From Candidatus Endomicrobiellum agilis (GTDB lineage Bacteria > Elusimicrobiota > Endomicrobiia > Endomicrobiales > Endomicrobiaceae): 62,974 nucleotides of DNA. A program made the position numbers and the translations under genes. A model generated the notes under the pieces. It had not been told where the DNA came from. It saw nothing but the letters and a program-made list of their open reading frames with translations, and ran no database searches. How positions within the stretch are numbered: the stretch's first letter is position 1; each line of letters opens with the position of its first letter. Below, piece after piece: positions 1 to 9,768 of this stretch. The stretch spans positions 65,847 through 128,820 of the forward strand of contig JAIXMX010000002.1 of NCBI GenBank assembly GCA_020328155.1. The letters are read 5' to 3'.

Positions 1-1
1 T

Positions 2-688
2 TTTGTCGCGGCTATTTTTTATCTTTCGTATTTGATAAAAAAATCAAAAGAGAAAATTATTTCGCAAAATGACTTATATTCTCTTTTTATATATATGATG
101 ATTTTTGGCATAATGGGAGCGAGACTTCTTTTTGTTCTTATAAATTTAAACGAATTTATTTTATACCCGCTAGATATTCTTAAAGTATGGCAAGGAGGGC
201 TTGTTTATTACGGAGGTTTTATTGCCATAATAATCTATCTATATATATATGCGAAAAGAAAAAATGTGGCTTTACTTGATTTAAGCGATTTTTTTGCTCC
301 GGCTTTAGCTTTAGGACATGCCATAGGGAGAATCGGTTGTTTTTTTGCCGGTTGTTGTTACGGGAAAGAGAGCAACCTTCCATGGGCGGTAGTATTTACT
401 AACGAATATTCTTTGGCTGTTATAGGAAAATCTCTGCATCCGACTCAGCTCTACGAAGCTTTTATAAATTTTTTATTATTTGTGTTTTTGCATTTTTATT
501 CTAAAAAAGAGCATAAACTTGGCATGTCTTTTGCGATTTACATTATGAGTTATGCTGTTTTAAGGTTTGCCATTGAGTTTTTCCGTGATGATTACAGGGG
601 AATGCAGTATTTTGGTTTTTCTATATCGCAAGTAATATCTGTTTTTCTGTTTATGATAGGGATTTTTGTAATATGCAGGAAAAAATAA
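2..688 (+). CDS. lgt: Prolipoprotein diacylglyceryl transferase (5' end outside window)
   Basis: Transfers diacylglycerol from phosphatidylglycerol to the lipobox cysteine of prolipoproteins in the inner membrane, the first step of lipoprotein maturation. The frame is open from base 2, so the start lies upstream; a TTG at 32 is probably internal, because the residues before it (FVAAIFYLSY) continue a membrane helix. About 228 residues are visible against 260-290 for the family. The signature GRIGCFFAGCCYGK, the Cys-rich variant of the family's GRxGNF box, and the downstream LHPTQLYEA motif are clear. It overlaps the next gene by 16 nt. Its presence fits the unusually many lipoprotein genes at the right end of the window. 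Confidence 0.93.
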   Translation, partial: FVAAIFYLSYLIKKSKEKIISQNDLYSLFIYMMIFGIMGARLLFVLINLNEFILYPLDILKVWQGGLVYYGGFIAIIIYLYIYAKRKNVALLDLSDFFAPALALGHAIGRIGCFFAGCCYGKESNLPWAVVFTNEYSLAVIGKSLHPTQLYEAFINFLLFVFLHFYSKKEHKLGMSFAIYIMSYAVLRFAIEFFRDDYRGMQYFGFSISQVISVFLFMIGIFVICRKK

Positions 689-1563
689 TATATGAAAAAT
701 TCGAAATGGAAAGAATGGATTCTTATTTGGCTTCGATACATAAGGATTATTCCCGTTCTTATTTTCAAAAACTTGTGTGTAGAAAAAAAGTTTTTGTAAA
801 CGGTAAGTCTGTTCCTGTAAGTCGTAAATTAAGACATGGCGATGTTATAACGGTTGAATTTGAAAAAGAACAAAAGCTTCGTATAAAACCTGAAAAAATA
901 AAACTTGAAATTGTATATGAAGATAATGATATTATTGTTGTAAATAAGCAGTCTGGTATTGTAGTTCATCCGTCTTATGGCCATGCGTCGGGAACTTTGC
1001 TCAATGCTTTAATGAAATATTTCGGTGGGAAATATGACCCTTATTTAGTGCACAGACTTGATAAAAGTACTTCGGGACTTATTATTTTTGCGAAGAATGA
1101 AAAAGCTAAAATAAGTATTTCAAAACAATTTCAAAAAAGAGCTGTAAATAAAATATATTACGCCGCGGTAAAAGGTATTATTTCTGAAAATAAAGGCAGA
1201 ATAGAAGCGCCGCTGGGAAGATCTCCTCAAAACAGAAAGCTTATGTCTGTGAATCCTCTTGCAAAAAAAATGGCTATTACGGAATTTAAGGTTCTTGCAA
1301 GAAAAGATGGCTACACTTTGTTGGAAGTAAAAATTATTACAGGTAGAACTCATCAGATAAGAAGCCACATGAAATATATAAATCATCCGCTTATAGGCGA
1401 TCAGCAATATGGCGGACCAGAAGTAATCGGGGGAATGAAATATGAGAGGCAGATGTTGCATGCGCATAATATAGCTTTTACACACCCATCAACTTCAAGA
1501 ACAGTTAGATTTACCGCTGAACTTCCAAACGATATGAAAGAAATATTTAAGACAATAAAGTAG
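673..1563 (+). CDS. rluD: RluA/RluD-family 23S rRNA pseudouridine synthase
   Basis: Converts specific uridines in 23S rRNA to pseudouridine. The 296-residue protein has an N-terminal S4 RNA-binding domain (about residues 12-70), then the catalytic domain with HRLDKSTSGL, in which the catalytic aspartate is D130, and the later GRTHQIRSHM and HPLIGDQQYGG motifs. Length is normal for RluD. The ATG at 673 lies inside the end of lgt, so translation is probably coupled. RluC and RluD cannot be separated by eye; S4 plus length favours RluD. Confidence 0.9.
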   Translation: MQEKIIYEKFEMERMDSYLASIHKDYSRSYFQKLVCRKKVFVNGKSVPVSRKLRHGDVITVEFEKEQKLRIKPEKIKLEIVYEDNDIIVVNKQSGIVVHPSYGHASGTLLNALMKYFGGKYDPYLVHRLDKSTSGLIIFAKNEKAKISISKQFQKRAVNKIYYAAVKGIISENKGRIEAPLGRSPQNRKLMSVNPLAKKMAITEFKVLARKDGYTLLEVKIITGRTHQIRSHMKYINHPLIGDQQYGGPEVIGGMKYERQMLHAHNIAFTHPSTSRTVRFTAELPNDMKEIFKTIK

Positions 1564-2784
1564 GAATTGCAAAATGAAACTGTATCTGTCTTTATATTTA
1601 ATTTCTGTTTTTTATTCTTTAGTTTGCTTTGCAGTTATAATATTTTTTTCAGAACAAATTGTGTCGTAGGATATGCTTCTTGAAACCCAAAATAAATAAT
1701 CCATTTCTTGTTTCAACATACTAAAATATTATTTGTTCTTAAATTTTCAAATGCATTTTCTGCGAGCGTTTAAGCGAGATATGTTTCTTCATCAACAATA
1801 AAGACGAAGCGATATCAAGCCGCTCCGTTCTCCTTTTTGCTGTCGCTAGGCATTTAAAAAGAGCCTATAGTTACCTGTAAACTCGACATATAAGATAGCT
1901 AAACAGCTTTAGGCGGTATCCGCTTCACGGATTTACATCGGTTCAATATTTACTGTAGTTAAAAGCGGTTGAAGTTGTTCCGTATGAGATTTTATATTTC
2001 CAAGAGGAATAAAATTAGTAAGCAACGGAGACGCTCCTTACAAATACTGAGGCAAAGACGAATAAGAACGTACATAGGAACTAATTCGTACCTGCTTATG
2101 ATCCGTATCGTATGGTTTCATAGAGCGAACCCGCATTAACTCCTTTCAGATGTTTGACTTGAGTGGAATGATAATTCAAATTAAATAGAAAACTCAAATA
2201 TTTTGTAAAATAATTGTCCGCTCGAATTTTACCTTCAGTATGAGAAAGGCAGATTACTCTTTTCATATCTATATCCTCATATATAAAAGATGGCAAAACT
2301 TTGCATATAACTAATTTTAATGCAATATATTAGCGAACATATCTATAATAAAGAGATTCATTCTAAGGGCTTGTAAAGTTGGAATGCCTGTCGATTTATG
2401 GATAAAGTAAAACACAATTATTCATTAATCTCGATCTCGTCAGTTAATCTTATCAGTTAAAAAAAGGAGCGTCCGTAAAACCGCTCCTTTTTTGGTGTAT
2501 CAGTAAGCAAATATAGCGGTATTTTTAATTCTCTTTAGCCATAGCAACATTAACTTATAAGAAGACATCGAATGAGCTTCTCCACTTTCATTTAGAGTCT
2601 TCACTTCCTTTGCTGTTGCTTGCATCTTTTTTCCCTTTTGAGTTAGCGTCATCAGCTTTAGCTTTGAAGTTTTAAAACAACGCTTAATTCCTTGCGCGTA
2701 TACAAAGTAATATAGGCAATAATATTAGCATCAATACAGAGAGATAAGAGAGATATGTGTCACTTATATTCAGCGTAGTAAATA
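1564..2784. other. Decayed stretch without an intact gene
   Basis: No long open frame in either direction. A 31-codon frame (1574-1669) reads as a hydrophobic signal-like peptide. On the minus strand, 2096-2263 begins MKRVICLSHTEGK, which could be a worn lipoprotein start, and around 2588-2680 a short hydrophilic Lys/Ser/Asp-rich frame resembles the charged tails of the right-end lipoproteins. I read this as gene remains but cannot name the genes. Confidence 0.5.
2461..2493. terminator. Bidirectional terminator-like hairpin
   Basis: Perfect 11-bp inverted repeat (AAAAAGGAGCG / CGCTCCTTTTT, loop 2472-2481) followed by T-runs on both strands. It lies 3' of the decayed minus-strand lipoprotein remnants and would end transcription of that former unit. 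Confidence 0.7.
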
Positions 2785-3022
2785 CTAATAACAAGTAACA
2801 CAAGAGGAAGGAGGAACATTATCAGGCGTTCTTGGATTGTTTTCATTTGATGGAGGTGTGGGTGTTGGTGTTTTTGAAAGCTTGAGCGAAGGTGAAAGGA
2901 TTGGAGGCAACTTACTTTTATCATCTTCTAGCAGAATTCATATGTTTTCCAATATCAGCAGACTTCATACTGTAGCCGGCGATTAAAGTTACGACCAAGC
3001 GCAGAGATACTATCTTTTTCAT
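2785..3022 (-). pseudogene. Decayed proline-rich lipoprotein gene
   Basis: From an ATG at 3022 the frame reads MKKIVSLRLVVTLIAGYSMK, a lipoprotein signal in which the lipobox cysteine has become tyrosine, and stops after about 33 codons. In a shifted frame the sequence continues with a Pro/Thr-rich linker (KTPTPTPPS) to a TAG at 2785-2787. Signal and linker match the lipoprotein array at 49-62 kb, so this is a broken member of that family at a second locus. Confidence 0.72.
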
Positions 3023-3918
3023 TTTTATATTTATATGGACGGAAAGAGATGAATAAGAATTTTATTATTAATATTAAAATATTATCATTTGTAAAGTACA
3101 TAATCAAAAGAAGAGCTACTGTACTGTAATCTATCGGCTATCAAATAAGCAGCCTTTTTATAACGCGAAAAACGGTTTTTTATATCACCTGTATATTTGT
3201 CAATTCAAGTAGAACAGATGTTAGTTAGCAATATTTCATATAGCTGCCTGCGGCAACTTGCTAATGATTATTTACCTGACATCAAAGAAATGCTTTCTAT
3301 ATTTATCACGTCGCGTTTTCTTAACTTAATGTCGGAGTCAGTCGGTCATTGTCCGTATCTGCTTTATTAGGGCAGGTAACGAAAAAGAAAGAAAACAAAA
3401 AACACCACCCCAAAATAAACGATTAAATCTATAATTAAAGCTACTTGCTAACTCCTCTTAAAGACGACGGTAGAAGAATTGTCGTTCGTATTCGATATAT
3501 CATCCACAGTTTGAGTCAATGATTTAATACAGTCGCTACACAACATCGCGATTATCAATATTATTCCAATTAACCTATTATTTACTGAATGATTTTACAG
3601 TTTCGTGATTAAGTTTGCTTCCTTTTGCGTCCTTGTTGCGACTTCGTTTTCAGTCGCGTATCGCGGTCGTTTCTGTTGCTGTTGCTGTCTCATTCCCTTA
3701 GACAATCCAAACAGAAGGGGAAAGGGATAAACTTTTTTTATCAGAATCCTTTAAGCGGTATGATCATTCTCATATCATTAATCTTTGCGACTTTCGTCAA
3801 AATCTTCGCTTCTTCAGCAGCCAAAAAATAGTTCATTCAACTTTTTCTTTTTCAGGGTTAGAACACTTTAAGACTTTTCGACTAGGTCCGGCTATGCCAA
3901 TATTTGCAATACTTTGAA

Positions 3919-3954
3919 TCGGAGCGGTTCGCTATAGCATAGTTTCCGCTCCGA
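3919..3954 (+). terminator. Inverted repeat with GGAGCGG stem
   Basis: 9-bp perfect stem (TCGGAGCGG / CCGCTCCGA) with an 18-nt loop, followed on the plus strand by ATTTTCTT. The stem core resembles those at 2461 and 59052. Weak terminator or a repeated element. Confidence 0.4.
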
Positions 3955-4271
3955 ATTTTCTTGCAAATTTGGTATGAGTTACACAAATAGCTATTAAGAA
4001 AACTATCTGTTTTTTTGGTGTCACTTCTATATAATACACATAAGGATAATTGCTGAGAATCCGACTAGATGGCATGCTCTTTTTTCGTCCATTTATTTTT
4101 TTTCGTCGAATCTCTATATTATTGAAATAATTGAGTAGTGCATATTGCTCGCCAAGTTAAGAATATATACGCTTTAAATACTTTTTTGATTGTATGATAT
4201 TTAGTAACAGATTACCGACTAAATCCCTTTTTTTATTTTTTTTGCTGACACATCATTAAGTCTTACTTTTT

Positions 4272-4301
4272 CGCGACACATTTAAATTGCGTCGCGTTTT
4301 T
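4272..4301 (+). terminator. Terminator-like hairpin
   Basis: Stem CGCGAC / GTCGCG (4272-4277 and 4291-4296) followed by TTTTTCTT on the plus strand. No intact plus-strand gene precedes it, so it may be left over from a lost gene. Confidence 0.45.
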
Positions 4302-4337
4302 CTTAATTCGACTTTTTGCTGGCAGCTGCGTAATATG

Positions 4338-4622
4338 TTATGATTTTTTGGATCTCTTCCTATCTTCCGAGTCGTATTTTATTTTTAAAATGACTTGAGT
4401 AATTGAAAGAAAGAGTACTACTGTGTTTGGTGCGTAAATCGCGGGTTGCTCGGATATTATACCGTAAATTATCCACAATAGAGTGCTCGTTGTATAAAGA
4501 ATGAACATTTGGATTGAAACATCTTTCGCAGATTTCATTTTCCACGTTTTATAAACCTGTGGCGTAAAAGATATCATAGAAATAATACCTGCAACGTAGC
4601 CTATGATTTTGTAAGAAAACAT
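4338..4622 (-). CDS. SemiSWEET / PQ-loop family small sugar transporter
   Basis: Predicted inner-membrane protein of 94 residues with three hydrophobic helices (about 6-26, 38-57, 62-82) and a PQ-loop motif (SFTPQVYKTW) at the end of helix 1, the pattern of bacterial SemiSWEETs, which work as dimers moving sugars. Full length for the family, ending in a basic tail. A strong AAAGGAGAT ribosome site precedes the ATG. It stands alone in a decayed region, which suggests it is maintained by selection. The sugar cannot be told from sequence. Confidence 0.85.
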   Translation of the reverse strand: MFSYKIIGYVAGIISMISFTPQVYKTWKMKSAKDVSIQMFILYTTSTLLWIIYGIISEQPAIYAPNTVVLFLSITQVILKIKYDSEDRKRSKKS

Positions 4623-5007
4623 TTTTTATCTCCTTTAGACTCAAGCGTTTTGTATATTTTATTAAAATATCACATAAAATGAAAATACAGATATACATTT
4701 TTTTTGTTCACGGTTGACATTTTTATCATTAAAATAGAATATTTGTCTTTTAGTGGAATATTTTTAACAGAAGATATATTCTTTGACGCAGAGTCTGCAC
4801 TTTTTGATATTATTAAATTTAATCATTTTCTAAAATAAATTTCCACACCATTTGGCTATATACAAAAATTGGTATTATAAAAAAACATATTTTAAAAAAT
4901 AAAATTGTCTTTGCGACTTTTTTTTCCACTATTTCCGCAAATCAAAATTTACGCGTTTCCCTCGCTCCTAAAAATATGCATGAACTGATTTATTTTTCAA
5001 TATTCTT
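4623..5007. other. AT-rich intergenic stretch
   Basis: No gene seen. A TTGACA at 4714 on the plus strand has no good -10 at proper spacing and no gene downstream. The promoters of the SemiSWEET gene probably lie here on the minus strand, but none is distinct. Confidence 0.4.
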
Positions 5008-6777
5008 TTATTTCTTTTCTTTTTTCTGTTTTTCGAGATAGACGGTTAGGATTGCTATATCAGATGGTTTTATTGCACGTATTTCTGAAGCTTGTCCTAT
5101 CGTCTGTGGGCATACTTCAAAAAGCCTTTGTTTTGTTTCTGCAGAAAGCGATTCAAGTTTGTTGTAATCAAAATCTTCCGGTATTCTTCGGTCTTTATTT
5201 TTTTTCATTTTATTTGCCATTTTATCTTGAATTTCAATATAGCCTTCGTATTTTTTGCGGATATAAACTTCTTCTTGCGCTTTTTCAAGAGACCATGGAG
5301 ACAACTCCTCATCACTAGGCAGATTTTCTGCATTTCCTTCGTATATATTTGTCAATACTTTTCTATAGAATTCGAATTTTTTGTATGCTTTATCTGATAT
5401 GAGACCTATTGAATGTCCTATGTCCATAAGTCTTAAATCAGCGTTGTCATTTCTTATTGAAAGTCTGTATTCTGCTCGAGAAGTAAACATTCTATAAGGC
5501 TCATCCATGCCTTTTGTTGTTATATCGTCTATAAGTATTCCTATGTAGGATTCATTTCTTCCAAGTATAAGCGGCGCTTTCCCCGAAACTTTAAGGCCGG
5601 CGTTTACGCCTGCGACAAAACCCTGAGATGCCGCTTCTTCATAACCTGTCGTTCCGTTTATCTGTCCGCCCAAAAAAAGATTTTCAACGGTTTTCGTTTC
5701 CAAAGATTTTTTTATCTGTAAAGGATTTGAATAATCGTATTCAATAGCATATCCGTATCTTATTACTTTTGCATTCTCAAGACCTGCTATTGAATTTATC
5801 ATTTGCTTTTGTAAATCAAAAGGAAGACCTGTATAGAGTCCGTTCAGATAAATTTCGTTGGTATTGTAGCCTTCTGGCTCCACAAAGATGTGGTGGCTTG
5901 TTTTTTCGGGATAGCGTTCTATTTTTTCTTCTATAGCAGGACAGTATCTGGGACTTTTGCTGTTTACTTCGCCGATATTAATAGATGAAAGTTCGAGGTT
6001 ATCGCCGACTATTTTATGTGTTTTCGTATTTGTATAGGTAAGCCAGCAGGAGAGCTGTTTTAGCTTTTTTCTCCATTCTTCAACTTTTGTGAAGTGGGAA
6101 AAAGGCATGGGTTTCTCGTCGCCCGACTGTTCGGTCATTTTTGAATAATCTATTGAGCGGCTATTGATTCTTGGCGTTGTAGTTGTTTTAAATCTTCCAA
6201 GCACCAATCCACAGTCTTCAGCAAGCGATTTTGAAAGATATGAAGCAGATCTTTCGTTAAACCTTCCGCCATCAAAATGCATTTTACCAAGATATATTGT
6301 GCCTTTTAAAAAAGTTCCAGTAGTTAACACGACGGCATCTGCCTCTATTGTTTCACCGGTAAGTATTTTTACTCCGTAGACTTTACCATTTTTTACTATT
6401 AGAGATGTAACTTCAGACTGTAGTATTTCAAGATTCTGCTGATTTTGCAGAGATTTTGACATTAAAACCGAATATAATTCTTTGTCACACTGAGCTCTCG
6501 GAGACCAAACTGCAGGACCTCTTGAACTGTTCAATATTTTAAATTGTAAACCCGCGTAGTCTGTCGTCTGTCCCATTTCTCCGCCCATAGCGTCGATTTC
6601 TCTTACCATTTGTCCTTTTGCAATCCCGCCAACAGCTGGATTGCAAGGCATTTTGGCTATTGAATCGACATTTAATGTGATTACAAGAGTTTTTAAGCCC
6701 ATTCTTGCACATGCTAAAGAAGCTTCACATCCGGCATGTCCCGCCCCGACAATTACTACCTTATATTTTCTTTCCAT
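5008..6777 (-). CDS. mnmG: tRNA uridine-5-carboxymethylaminomethyl modification enzyme MnmG (GidA)
   Basis: FAD-dependent partner of MnmE that modifies wobble uridine 34 of several tRNAs. Shows the N-terminal dinucleotide-binding motif VGAGHAGCEA, the CNPAVGGIAKGQMVREID signature and the second signature GGQINGTTGYEEAASQG. I chose the ATG at 6777 (589 residues) over the upstream ATG because the protein then begins directly at the FAD fold and AAAGGAT lies upstream. Slightly shorter than E. coli GidA (629). Single gene between decayed and gene-poor stretches. Confidence 0.95.
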   Translation of the reverse strand: MERKYKVVIVGAGHAGCEASLACARMGLKTLVITLNVDSIAKMPCNPAVGGIAKGQMVREIDAMGGEMGQTTDYAGLQFKILNSSRGPAVWSPRAQCDKELYSVLMSKSLQNQQNLEILQSEVTSLIVKNGKVYGVKILTGETIEADAVVLTTGTFLKGTIYLGKMHFDGGRFNERSASYLSKSLAEDCGLVLGRFKTTTTPRINSRSIDYSKMTEQSGDEKPMPFSHFTKVEEWRKKLKQLSCWLTYTNTKTHKIVGDNLELSSINIGEVNSKSPRYCPAIEEKIERYPEKTSHHIFVEPEGYNTNEIYLNGLYTGLPFDLQKQMINSIAGLENAKVIRYGYAIEYDYSNPLQIKKSLETKTVENLFLGGQINGTTGYEEAASQGFVAGVNAGLKVSGKAPLILGRNESYIGILIDDITTKGMDEPYRMFTSRAEYRLSIRNDNADLRLMDIGHSIGLISDKAYKKFEFYRKVLTNIYEGNAENLPSDEELSPWSLEKAQEEVYIRKKYEGYIEIQDKMANKMKKNKDRRIPEDFDYNKLESLSAETKQRLFEVCPQTIGQASEIRAIKPSDIAILTVYLEKQKKEKK

Positions 6778-7296
6778 TGCAATACAAATCCTTTGAGACT
6801 TTGCCTGACAATCCGACAATTGATCGTGCCTGCATATCTGTTATACGCGTATAATGTCGGTCGATAATTGTAGAAAATTGTATCTTTTTGCATTGCTGAA
6901 AGCAATATCTTTTAATAATCTCGATAATCTCGGATTTAATAACTGAGTGTGACTTGTTAAAAGATAAAAGAAGTTGATCGAAAGAAAAAAATAGCGAGAT
7001 ATTTTTAGAACGGAGCAAATGTCAAGGAGGTTTGCGTTTAGAGAGCTAAATAGTATATGGCGGCATTCTATAAGGGATTAATATAAAAATGATAGTAATT
7101 GGGACAGACATGTCAGATATGTTATGTTTCAGAATTTTAAAATGTTACTGTTTGTCTAAATAAATATTACAATTACATTGAATTTTTATGTATTTTTTAA
7201 TAAAATACAAAGGTTAATTATCTATAATTATCAATTGCTGCTAAACTAAATTTTAGTATATCGTAATTATGTTTCTGCACTTTATTGAGGGCTTTG
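6778..7296. other. Divergent intergenic region between mnmG and bamA
   Basis: No gene supported. Must contain the promoters of both neighbours. An 85-codon minus frame overlapping the mnmG start looks like chance. Confidence 0.5.
7178..7206 (+). promoter_or_regulatory. Possible bamA promoter
   Basis: TTGAAT, 17-bp spacer, TAAAAT, about 90 nt before the bamA ATG. In such AT-rich DNA a match of this quality can be chance. Confidence 0.35.
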
Positions 7297-9552
7297 ATGA
7301 AAACTCGTTCAATTTTAACATTTCTCCTAATGTTATTTTCTGTATATGCTTATGCGGATACTTATGCGATTTCAAATATTTTAATTGATGGACTACAAAA
7401 TGTGAAGCCGAAAAGCGTTTTGTCAGTTGTAAGTCTTAAGAAAGGCGAATTCTATTCAGCCGATAAGGCAAGAGAGGATGTCCGTTCAATTGTTGGAACT
7501 GGATGTTTTGACAATGTTGAAGTTTGTTTTGATAATCTTAACGGAAATCTTACTTTTACCGTTGAGGAGAAGCCTTATATAGAGCATATTATTTTCAAAG
7601 GCAACTCGGAATTTTCTGAAAGGAAACTTAAAAGTGAAAGTACATTAAAAGAAAAAGATTACTATGATTCTTCAAAATTTAAAGAAACAAAAGAAAAGAT
7701 AAGCGTTTTGTACGGCGAAGCGGGTTACGTCGATTGCCAGATTGAAATTTATCCTACTGTTAATGCGGATACGAATAAAATGACAATGACTTTTCTTATA
7801 ACCGAAAATAATAAAATCACTGTCGAGGGAGTTAAAATTAGGGGTGCGGTTTTCTTTAAAGAAGAAGAAATTCTCAAGCTTATGAAAATAAATCTGAAAA
7901 AAGTATTTAAAGAAGATATTTATAATGTAGATCTGGAGTCAATAGAAAAATTATATAAAAACAACGGTTTTATGGATTATCAGTTTGTTTCTTCGACAGT
8001 TGAATATAATAATGCCAGAACGGAGATGTTTTTAACGTTAGATATTAGCGAGGGCAACAGATATAAAATAGGTTCTGTAACTTGTAACGGCAATTTTGCT
8101 ATTGACGATAAGGAAATAGCAAAAATAATTAAATTTAAAAAAGGACAGATTTTTAATCAGGATAAAGTTGACGAAACAGTGATGAGTATCTATAAGTCCT
8201 ATTTAAATAAAGGATATATGAAAACAAAGATTACTCCGTCTTTTAAAAAAAAGGATGATAGTGGGTTTGTCCATATAAATTTATCAATTGAAGAGAATTC
8301 TGTTGTTCGTATAGGGAATATTTATATTGAGGGGCTTGTTTCGGTAAAGGATAAAATTATAAGAAGAGAACTTCTTATAAAACCCGGAGAGGTGTTCGAA
8401 CCTGAAAAAATATCCAAAAGTCGCGAAAAAATTCAAAGTTTGGGTTTTATCAATAATATTGAATTTAAGATGCTTAATACTGGAGATCCTGATATTGTGG
8501 ATTTAGCAGTTTCTGTTGTTGAGGGAGAAAATGGTTTGCTTAGCTTGAGTGCTGGATATTCTGTAGATGGTGAGTTAACCGTATCGGCACAGGCTCAGCA
8601 TCTGAATATATTTGGATTGGGACAAAGATTGGGCTTGTTTTTGGATTTTAGCAAAAGAAGCCAGAATTATGAAATAAGTTGGACAGAGCCGTGGGTTTTT
8701 GATAAAAACTTAAGTTTAAGCTTGGATACATTTAAAATTTGTAAAGGAAGGGATTTTAAAGAAATAACGGACGCATATAACGAAAAGAAGACTGGGTTTA
8801 CGGCAAAAGTAGGTCACAGAATTAATGATTATATAAGTTTGTTGGTTGGATATAACTATGAACGTATTATTTTAGACAATATTAACTCATCTGTAAGAGA
8901 CAATATTAAACGTGATTCATCGAAAAATAAATCTAGCATTCTTGCCCAATTTATTTATGATTCGAGGGATTATGTTTTTGATCCTTCAAAAGGAAGCAGG
9001 CATTTTGCAAACGTACAGTTGGCGAGCTCTTATTTGGGCGGGGATATAGATTTTGTTAAAGGATCTACTAGGTCAACGTGGTTTTTTAATACATTTTGGA
9101 AATTTGTATTGTGTGTTAATTTGCAAGGCGGTATAATTGTACCATATGGGCATTGTCAAACTGTTCCTATTTATGATGGGTTTTATTTGGGCGGTTCGGA
9201 TACTATAAGAGGTTACAAATATAGAACTGAAATTGGACCTGACATGGGCGGCAAAATTATGGGACTGATGAACTTTGAATATAAATTTCCGATAATTAGT
9301 TTTGATGAAAAAACAGTGGTTCAAGGCAGCATATTCTTTGATATAGGCGGAGTTTGGGGTGATTATAAGAATGTAAAATTAACTTCAGAAAACGGTAAAA
9401 ACAATTTGGGTTCTGGTATAGGTTTTGGGATAAAGCTTGTAAATCCTTTTGTTCCTGTAAGGGTCGATTTTGGATACGGACTAAATCATAACCAGAAACC
9501 GGGAGAAAAGACGTATCAAGTATATTTTAGTGTCGGAGAAAGTGTTTTTTAA
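7297..9552 (+). CDS. bamA: Outer-membrane protein assembly factor BamA
   Basis: Central subunit of the BAM complex, which inserts beta-barrels into the outer membrane. Signal peptide with cleavage after VYAYA (residue 20), then POTRA repeats in the N-terminal half, then the Omp85 barrel with the loop-6 RGYKYR motif after LGGSDT and a C-terminal aromatic ending (FSVGESVF). At 751 residues the length is typical. I chose the ATG at 7297 over the TTG at 7285 because a GAGG lies just upstream of it and it starts the signal peptide directly. It heads the lipid A cluster, an arrangement common in Gram-negatives. Confidence 0.95.
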   Translation: MKTRSILTFLLMLFSVYAYADTYAISNILIDGLQNVKPKSVLSVVSLKKGEFYSADKAREDVRSIVGTGCFDNVEVCFDNLNGNLTFTVEEKPYIEHIIFKGNSEFSERKLKSESTLKEKDYYDSSKFKETKEKISVLYGEAGYVDCQIEIYPTVNADTNKMTMTFLITENNKITVEGVKIRGAVFFKEEEILKLMKINLKKVFKEDIYNVDLESIEKLYKNNGFMDYQFVSSTVEYNNARTEMFLTLDISEGNRYKIGSVTCNGNFAIDDKEIAKIIKFKKGQIFNQDKVDETVMSIYKSYLNKGYMKTKITPSFKKKDDSGFVHINLSIEENSVVRIGNIYIEGLVSVKDKIIRRELLIKPGEVFEPEKISKSREKIQSLGFINNIEFKMLNTGDPDIVDLAVSVVEGENGLLSLSAGYSVDGELTVSAQAQHLNIFGLGQRLGLFLDFSKRSQNYEISWTEPWVFDKNLSLSLDTFKICKGRDFKEITDAYNEKKTGFTAKVGHRINDYISLLVGYNYERIILDNINSSVRDNIKRDSSKNKSSILAQFIYDSRDYVFDPSKGSRHFANVQLASSYLGGDIDFVKGSTRSTWFFNTFWKFVLCVNLQGGIIVPYGHCQTVPIYDGFYLGGSDTIRGYKYRTEIGPDMGGKIMGLMNFEYKFPIISFDEKTVVQGSIFFDIGGVWGDYKNVKLTSENGKNNLGSGIGFGIKLVNPFVPVRVDFGYGLNHNQKPGEKTYQVYFSVGESVF

Positions 9553-9768
9553 AATATTTTTCTGAATCGTTGACAATTTGTGCTTTTTAAGTCGTCCGCG
9601 AGCGGGGCAATTATAAGAAGTAAAGATGTTTCGGGAATTTATTTTAGTGAATATGCGACATGATGCGGGCATAATTTTAAATTGGTGGAACATTTAACGT
9701 AAAAACGTAAAGATGAAAATATATTACAGACAAAATTATATAGATGGTTGTGAAGGATGGATAAATAA

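Larger units (their letters stand above)
3023..4337. other. Gene-poor decayed stretch
   Basis: No credible gene. Short frames on both strands are interrupted. Around 3640-3760 the minus strand carries a Thr/Ala/Glu-rich scrap (ETATATETTAIRD) ending in a basic tail. Two hairpins (3919-3954 and 4272-4296) are listed separately. Confidence 0.45.

Noticed and set aside
2096-2296. 66-codon minus frame as a gene
   Set aside because: Followed by stops in all frames, with no recognisable motif; kept only as possible remains.
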